Positions 59,173 through 64,000 of a DNA stretch of 64,000 nucleotides are shown one piece after another. Numbering within the stretch: position 1 is the first letter of the stretch; every line of letters starts with the position of its first letter. A program made the translations under genes and the position numbers. The notes beneath the pieces are model-generated. The model worked only from the letters and a program-made list of their open reading frames with translations, had not been told where the DNA came from and did not search any database. The stretch is from positions 1 to 64,000 of the forward strand of contig CALEYL010000066.1 in assembly GCA_937926205.1 (NCBI GenBank), given 5' to 3'. This DNA comes from an uncultured Saprospiraceae bacterium (GTDB lineage: Bacteria > Bacteroidota > Bacteroidia > Chitinophagales > Saprospiraceae).

Positions 59173-61989
59173 TTAACTTTTGATAAATTTAATGCTATAA
59201 GTTGATTCGCCGGAAATAATTGTCATTATATAAACGCCATTGGCAAGAAACCCAACCGGAATGTCCATTCTAGTGCTGGCGGTAGCGGGAATTATTGCAT
59301 GGCTGACCTTCCTCCCAAGCATATCGTAGATGCTAATGACGTCATGCTGTTTAAAGTGGCCTCCGGATTCAATGGTAACCATGTCTTTTGCAGGACTCGG
59401 ATACAACAGAAATTTTTCTCCGGGCGGCACTTCAAGCAAATCGGTTAACAACTGGGATTCGCCAACCACCTCATTGTCAAAGATAGGACCGTTCCAGGCC
59501 AATTTGCAGGAAGCATCATCCCCATTTTCATAGTATTCCATTCGGATGGGGTAAGCGGTACAGGCCTCTAAATGAATCTCCGCCTCGTACGCCGTTTCAG
59601 ACTGATCAACCCAGGCATCGATCAACAACTGATCGTTTACCCAAAGCCTTACGCCGTCATCAACTGTAGCAATGAAAGTATATGTGCCGGCATCTGTGCT
59701 CTGGACATAGCCGGTAAAACGGGCTTTAAAAAAATCCTCACTGATACCTGCAGCAGGAGAACCAGGCCCCCAGTCAAAATCGATTGTCGGCACGGTCAAA
59801 ATGACGGTGGGGGTCTCGGGAAAAGGGGCTGCGATGTCAATATTGCTGAAGTATTCTGCTTTAAGGCCGGAACCATTGCCAACACAACTGGCAGGTGGCG
59901 CAAACAATTGGGAAGTCGGAATCACTTCCCGGCAAATACCCGTAGCGCTCCATTGGAGGATACAGGAGGCAATGCCCGATATTGAATAATACTCCAGGAC
60001 GATATCATAGTCCGTATCCGTTTGCAGGGCTAAGGTATAGGTGTAAGTATTGATTTCACCGGCTGTCCAATGGTCAATGGCCAGTGTATTGTTTATCCAG
60101 AGCCTCACGCCATCGCTTGCCGTTACATAGATGGTGTAATCATCGTCTGTAAGCGGCCGCAGCTGTCCGGTCCATCTAACCTTAAAATCATCACTGCTGA
60201 TGTCGGGTAATGGGCCTTCAGTTCCCCAGTTATGGTTGACCGATTTATCCAGCTTAACCATATCGGGATCTTCTGGGAAGTCATCCCCTGCCGCATTGCT
60301 GTAATAGGCTGCTTTTAACCCGATGCCTTCTCCATACTGAATATTGGTGAGCGCATTGTCGCAGGCAAGTCCGTAAACTTTAATGCAATTGGAAAATGTT
60401 GGCGCAAAAACTTTTCCATTCGCAATGGTGGGAGAATTAAACTTGGCAAAATTGCCCAATTTATCGCGGGGATTCATGTCGCTGTGCCATATTTCTCCTT
60501 CACTCACATCATTGGCCCTGTAAGCCGAAATGGTACCGGGCCTTACCTGATTGTTGGCATTGCCGCTGGTAGGGAAACACGCCCAGACAATCGCGGTGGT
60601 GTCTTCCTCAAGGTTGCTGGAAACGGACAGCATTGCTCCCGGCATCCCAAAGTCCAGGTTCCTGACGCCCTGTTTGAAATCATCCAGAAAGAGATTGGCA
60701 TCTCTGTCAAACTCAAACTGCCTTATTTTAAAGGATTCTGCCCACGCATATACAAACTCTCCGCTGTTTAATTGTGCATAAACCGGAGAGCCGTGCACAT
60801 GGACATATCCTGTATTGCTCGGATTGAATATTAATGTATCCGTTACCTGCGCATTGCCAGGCGTCAATCTTCCCATATTGTTGTAATCCACCACATAAGA
60901 AAGACCTTCTTTAGAACCGGAAACCGTAAGACTGGTATTGGGAATCATCAATACCCCGTCGCATCCGTAGTCGAGGTCGTAAATGTCCAGATATTCATAA
61001 TTGGCAGGGGTAAACCAGTCGAGGAGCTCTAACTGGGGGCTTAATTTGAGCAGGCTTTCACTTCTCCCGCCAGTCGGATCGTTGTTGTCGGCGCCAGTCG
61101 TGCCATTCCCGGTTGAGACATACAAGTTGCCATCATCCCCAACGGATATGCCCTGCCCGGCCATCCAGATTCCGCCTGCCCAGCCATGCGGTGTGGCGTT
61201 GTAGGTATATTGCAGGTCGAGGGTCGTTGCGTCAAATCCAAGGATCCATCCATGATAAGGGCCCCAATCGCAATGAGAAGCACTGGCTACGTACACAATG
61301 TTGTTGTACAGCAACAGGGCCGGCCGCTGGTTTTGTATCTTTGAATTGTAGGCAATGATGCCGTCTAAACTGCCTTCACCGGTGCCGTGAACCTCTGCCT
61401 CAATCAGGTGCGGGCTTCCGGGTTTGTGCTGGCCATTGCTTATGTCAAGTGCGTTCAGGTAGGACGAAAAATTGCCGGCATCATCAACGGTTTTAACAAC
61501 CACGTAGATGGTGCCAGATGTGGTATCAATAACGGGCGTGCTGATCAATCCCAGGTTCCCTGAAAAATCGCGGTAATTTCCACCGCAGGGCCTGCCAATA
61601 AATGGCCCCTGGAGGTCGAAAATATTCGGGGTTCTTTGCCCGGGAGGGTTGAGGTTGATTTGCCAGAGTGGCGCGGGCTGCGATACATCATCGGCATTAA
61701 ACGCATAAACGGTATTGTTTACGGTACCCGCAAAAAGCACGGTACCGGTAAACCCGCCGATGCTCACATCGGTCGCAACCAGTATTTGCGCATAAACCTG
61801 ATCATCAACCGCTAAGGTGCTGGTTAGGCCAAATTTTTCAGATGAGACATTCTGTTGATTGAGTACGGTTTCCTGATCATTCCAGCCCGTGCGCAGGGTA
61901 TTGTTGTGCTGTGTGAGTACGGAGACCTGGGCGTTGACAACAGTTGAAATGGCAATGAAAAAGAAGAGTTTAACAGAAAAACGAAACAT
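59173..61989 (-). CDS. Secreted propeller protein with two PA14 domains and T9SS signal
   Basis: A 938-residue secreted protein. The ATG at 61989 (MFRFSVKLFFFIAI) gives a signal peptide ending VVNAQ; the longer frame does not. Residues about 20-545 are a PQQ-like or quinoprotein-type beta propeller with many GxxW/Y-x-hydrophobic blades (GTVNNTVYAFNADD, GIIAYNSK, GNLYVSTGNG). Two PA14 domains follow (about 550-690 and 695-845), with the paired DGVRLWINNTLAIDHW and DGVRLWVNDQLLIDAW. The last 85 residues are a T9SS sorting domain (LLYPSPAKDMVTIESG). PA14 domains bind glycans. Role at the cell surface, unknown substrate. Confidence 0.88.
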   Translation of the reverse strand: MFRFSVKLFFFIAISTVVNAQVSVLTQHNNTLRTGWNDQETVLNQQNVSSEKFGLTSTLAVDDQVYAQILVATDVSIGGFTGTVLFAGTVNNTVYAFNADDVSQPAPLWQINLNPPGQRTPNIFDLQGPFIGRPCGGNYRDFSGNLGLISTPVIDTTSGTIYVVVKTVDDAGNFSSYLNALDISNGQHKPGSPHLIEAEVHGTGEGSLDGIIAYNSKIQNQRPALLLYNNIVYVASASHCDWGPYHGWILGFDATTLDLQYTYNATPHGWAGGIWMAGQGISVGDDGNLYVSTGNGTTGADNNDPTGGRSESLLKLSPQLELLDWFTPANYEYLDIYDLDYGCDGVLMIPNTSLTVSGSKEGLSYVVDYNNMGRLTPGNAQVTDTLIFNPSNTGYVHVHGSPVYAQLNSGEFVYAWAESFKIRQFEFDRDANLFLDDFKQGVRNLDFGMPGAMLSVSSNLEEDTTAIVWACFPTSGNANNQVRPGTISAYRANDVSEGEIWHSDMNPRDKLGNFAKFNSPTIANGKVFAPTFSNCIKVYGLACDNALTNIQYGEGIGLKAAYYSNAAGDDFPEDPDMVKLDKSVNHNWGTEGPLPDISSDDFKVRWTGQLRPLTDDDYTIYVTASDGVRLWINNTLAIDHWTAGEINTYTYTLALQTDTDYDIVLEYYSISGIASCILQWSATGICREVIPTSQLFAPPASCVGNGSGLKAEYFSNIDIAAPFPETPTVILTVPTIDFDWGPGSPAAGISEDFFKARFTGYVQSTDAGTYTFIATVDDGVRLWVNDQLLIDAWVDQSETAYEAEIHLEACTAYPIRMEYYENGDDASCKLAWNGPIFDNEVVGESQLLTDLLEVPPGEKFLLYPSPAKDMVTIESGGHFKQHDVISIYDMLGRKVSHAIIPATASTRMDIPVGFLANGVYIMTIISGESTYSIKFIKS

Positions 61990-62231
61990 AATACATTTTT
62001 TAGAGATAAGCGCATGACAATGAACCGCTGAGGAATGCCTTTGCACCCCTGAGTATGATCGGCTTCCGCTAAAGATATAAAAAAACAGAAAAAAGGGGTG
62101 TAATGGCCGAGGAATTGACTGTCGGCAGTGTTGCAGTTTTCTAAAAAAGGGTGTACTGGTTAAGTACGTGTATGGATGAATGACTCCCCTTCATGAATAG
62201 ATTTTTCCCCAAAATTCCCGATCTTGCACCC

Positions 62232-64000
62232 ATGGAAACGATCCGCAAAGACATTCTGGAAACGCCCGTTGAATTTTTAAAAGGCGTGGGGCCGGCGAAG
62301 GGCGAGTTGCTGAAGAAAGAGTTGCGCTTGTACACCTTTGGCGATCTGTTGCAGCACTACCCTTACCGATATGTTGACAGGACCCAGTTTCACCGCATCC
62401 GCGAACTGAACGAAGACAGCGGCAGTGTGCAGCTCAAAGGAGTGCTGCGCCGCTTGTCCATTGTGGGTGATGGTCCCAAAAAACGCCTGGTCGGGCAGTT
62501 TCGCGACGACAGCGGGGTCATAGACCTGGTGTGGTTTACGGGCATCCACTGGCTGGAAAAAGCGCTGGTGGTAGGCGGCGAATACGTTGCTTACGGGAAA
62601 ATCAACGCCTACGGCAACATGCTGAGCATCCCGCACCCGGAAATGGAAGCGGCTACGCCTGAAAATTTAGAGCGCGCGCCAACCTTTTCGCCGGTTTATC
62701 CCAGCACTGAAAAACTCAATACCAAAAACCTGGACGCCAAAGCCCTGCGCCGCCTGCTTCAGGGCTTATTTGAAAAAATACAACCCGGCGATCTGCCGGA
62801 GACACTACCGGCCTACCTCCTTGAAAAACTGCGTTTCCCCTCGCGCTACAACGCCCTGCGCGGCATCCATTTTCCAAAAACGCAGCAAGAGCTGGACGCC
62901 GCCCGCAACCGCCTCAAATTCGAAGAATTGTTTTTCCTGCAACTGCGATTGTTGCAACTCAAACGCCATCGGAAAGACACCGTTAAAAGCTATGTCTTTG
63001 ACAAAATAGGCGACTATTTCAACCGCTTTTACACTGAAAAACTGCCCTTTGAACTCACCGGCGCTCAAAAACGCGTGCTGAAAGAAATCCGCCGTGATTT
63101 CGCGCTGGGTAAACAAACCAACCGCCTCATTCAGGGCGATGTGGGCAGCGGCAAAACCGTCGTGGCCCTGATGTCCATGCTCATGGCACTGGACAACGGT
63201 TTCCAGGCCTGCATGATGGCGCCTACGGAAATCCTCGCTCAACAGCATTTTCAGTCGCTTAGCGCCTACCTCGAAGGCATGGATTTACGGGTAGAATTCC
63301 TTTCCGGCACCGTAAAAGGCAAAAAGCGCCAGGCCATCCTCGATGATCTTGCAGCGGGTGACATACACATCCTCATCGGAACGCATGCTCTCATTGAAGA
63401 TCCGGTGCAATTCAAGCGGCTGGGCCTTGCCATTACCGATGAACAACACCGCTTTGGGGTGGCACAACGCGCGAAGCTTTGGAAAAAAGGCAGACCACAC
63501 CCACCACACGTACTGGTTATGACCGCCACCCCCATTCCGCGCACCTTAGCCATGACGCTTTACGGCGACCTTGACGTCTCCGTGATTGACGAATTGCCGC
63601 CCGGTCGCAAGGACATCATCACCGTACACCGCACCGAAAACCACCGGATGCGCGTAAACGGCTTCATCCGCGAGGAAATTGGAAAAGGCCGCCAGGTTTA
63701 TGTGGTGTATCCGCTGATTGAGGAGTCTGAAAAACTGGATTTAAAAAACCTGCAGGAGGGCTACGAGGCACTTTCCCGCGAATTTCCTATTCCGGATTAC
63801 CAGATCAGCATCCTGCACGGGCGGATGAAAGCTGCTGACAAAGATTTTGAAATGCAGCGGTTTGTGAGCGGACAAACCCATATCATGGTGGCTACGACAG
63901 TCATCGAAGTTGGGGTGAATGTTCCCAACGCCAGTGTGATGGTCATCGAAAATACCGAACGTTTTGGCTTGTCGCAATTGCACCAGTTGCGGGGACGCGT
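62232..64000 (+). CDS. recG: ATP-dependent DNA helicase RecG, 5' part
   Basis: An open frame of 589 codons cut by the window edge; full RecG is about 690-700 residues. The N-terminal wedge and OB fold are at about 60-160. Walker A is GDVGSGKT from G302, motif II is DEQHRFG, motif III MTATPIPRTLAMTLYGD, and later blocks include QVYVVYPLIEES, HGRMK, and TTVIEVGVNVPNA with FGLSQLHQLRGR. It unwinds branched DNA to rescue stalled forks. The missing 3' end lies beyond 64000. Confidence 0.96.
   Translation, partial: METIRKDILETPVEFLKGVGPAKGELLKKELRLYTFGDLLQHYPYRYVDRTQFHRIRELNEDSGSVQLKGVLRRLSIVGDGPKKRLVGQFRDDSGVIDLVWFTGIHWLEKALVVGGEYVAYGKINAYGNMLSIPHPEMEAATPENLERAPTFSPVYPSTEKLNTKNLDAKALRRLLQGLFEKIQPGDLPETLPAYLLEKLRFPSRYNALRGIHFPKTQQELDAARNRLKFEELFFLQLRLLQLKRHRKDTVKSYVFDKIGDYFNRFYTEKLPFELTGAQKRVLKEIRRDFALGKQTNRLIQGDVGSGKTVVALMSMLMALDNGFQACMMAPTEILAQQHFQSLSAYLEGMDLRVEFLSGTVKGKKRQAILDDLAAGDIHILIGTHALIEDPVQFKRLGLAITDEQHRFGVAQRAKLWKKGRPHPPHVLVMTATPIPRTLAMTLYGDLDVSVIDELPPGRKDIITVHRTENHRMRVNGFIREEIGKGRQVYVVYPLIEESEKLDLKNLQEGYEALSREFPIPDYQISILHGRMKAADKDFEMQRFVSGQTHIMVATTVIEVGVNVPNASVMVIENTERFGLSQLHQLRGR

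Overview
The window reads as ordinary chromosome of a Bacteroidota bacterium, most likely a free-living member of the Saprospiria or a relative. The phylum call rests on a SusC/SusD pair, two secreted proteins with type IX secretion (T9SS) C-terminal sorting domains, lipoproteins with short lipoboxes, ECF sigma/anti-sigma pairs, and several promoters of the phylum-specific form TTG-N18..21-TAnnTTTG. The class call is inference from gene flavour only. No phage, insertion sequence, CRISPR array, tRNA or ribosomal RNA was recognised. The single RNA gene seen is RNase P RNA on the minus strand at about 30.5-31.0 kb.

Layout. 1-2.1 kb is mostly gene-free DNA with short dispersed and inverted repeats, ending in a two-gene unit of unknown function. 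2.2-8.4 kb is an accessory island, visibly AT-rich for much of its length. It holds an XRE-type repressor with two phased palindromic operators, an orphan 324-residue protein, an attC-like hairpin, an HNH nuclease gene interrupted by an in-frame TGA exactly where a Trp is expected, an overlapping unknown protein and MNT-type nucleotidyltransferase, an McrA-like HNH nuclease, and a protein with nine 46-residue TPR-like repeats at perfect 138-bp spacing. 8.5-10.9 kb is a GH3 glycosidase. 11.4-12.4 kb is an unknown gene pair.

12.4-24.2 kb is a nutrient-uptake locus. A membrane-anchored HTH regulator is divergent from a run of susC, susD, an SGNH hydrolase, a Calx-beta lipoprotein with a duplicated C-terminal domain, an alpha/beta-hydrolase lipoprotein and a DASS/SLC13 carboxylate transporter. 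Four TGTAAAA-like repeats, one per helical turn, sit just upstream of the susC promoter. The set looks able to bind, de-esterify and import an ester- or carboxylate-containing substrate.

24.6-49.8 kb is mixed housekeeping and regulation: ferritin; sigma/anti-sigma/Spy-like operon; TPR protein; adenine deaminase; rnpB; a BNR-repeat protein; a one-component membrane-spanning winged-helix regulator followed by a sigma factor and a TM-YCII fusion; a secreted NTF2-like protein; di-heme cytochrome c; a sigma factor with a cupin anti-sigma; formate-THF ligase; OmpA lipoprotein; M1 aminopeptidase; recA; flavin reductase; TPR lipoprotein; and a GT39-type glycosyltransferase. Three convergent gene pairs in this stretch are separated by terminators with the same stem sequence.

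50.0-64.0 kb has a secreted peptidylarginine deiminase resembling the Porphyromonas enzyme, an MscS channel, a 90-bp tandem repeat, an aldo/keto reductase, a three-gene HipBST-type toxin-antitoxin operon, hydrolase and regulator genes, a large propeller/PA14 T9SS cargo protein, and the start of recG, cut by the window edge. The strongest candidates for undescribed biology are the HNH/unknown/nucleotidyltransferase module at 4.06-5.39 kb and its neighbours.
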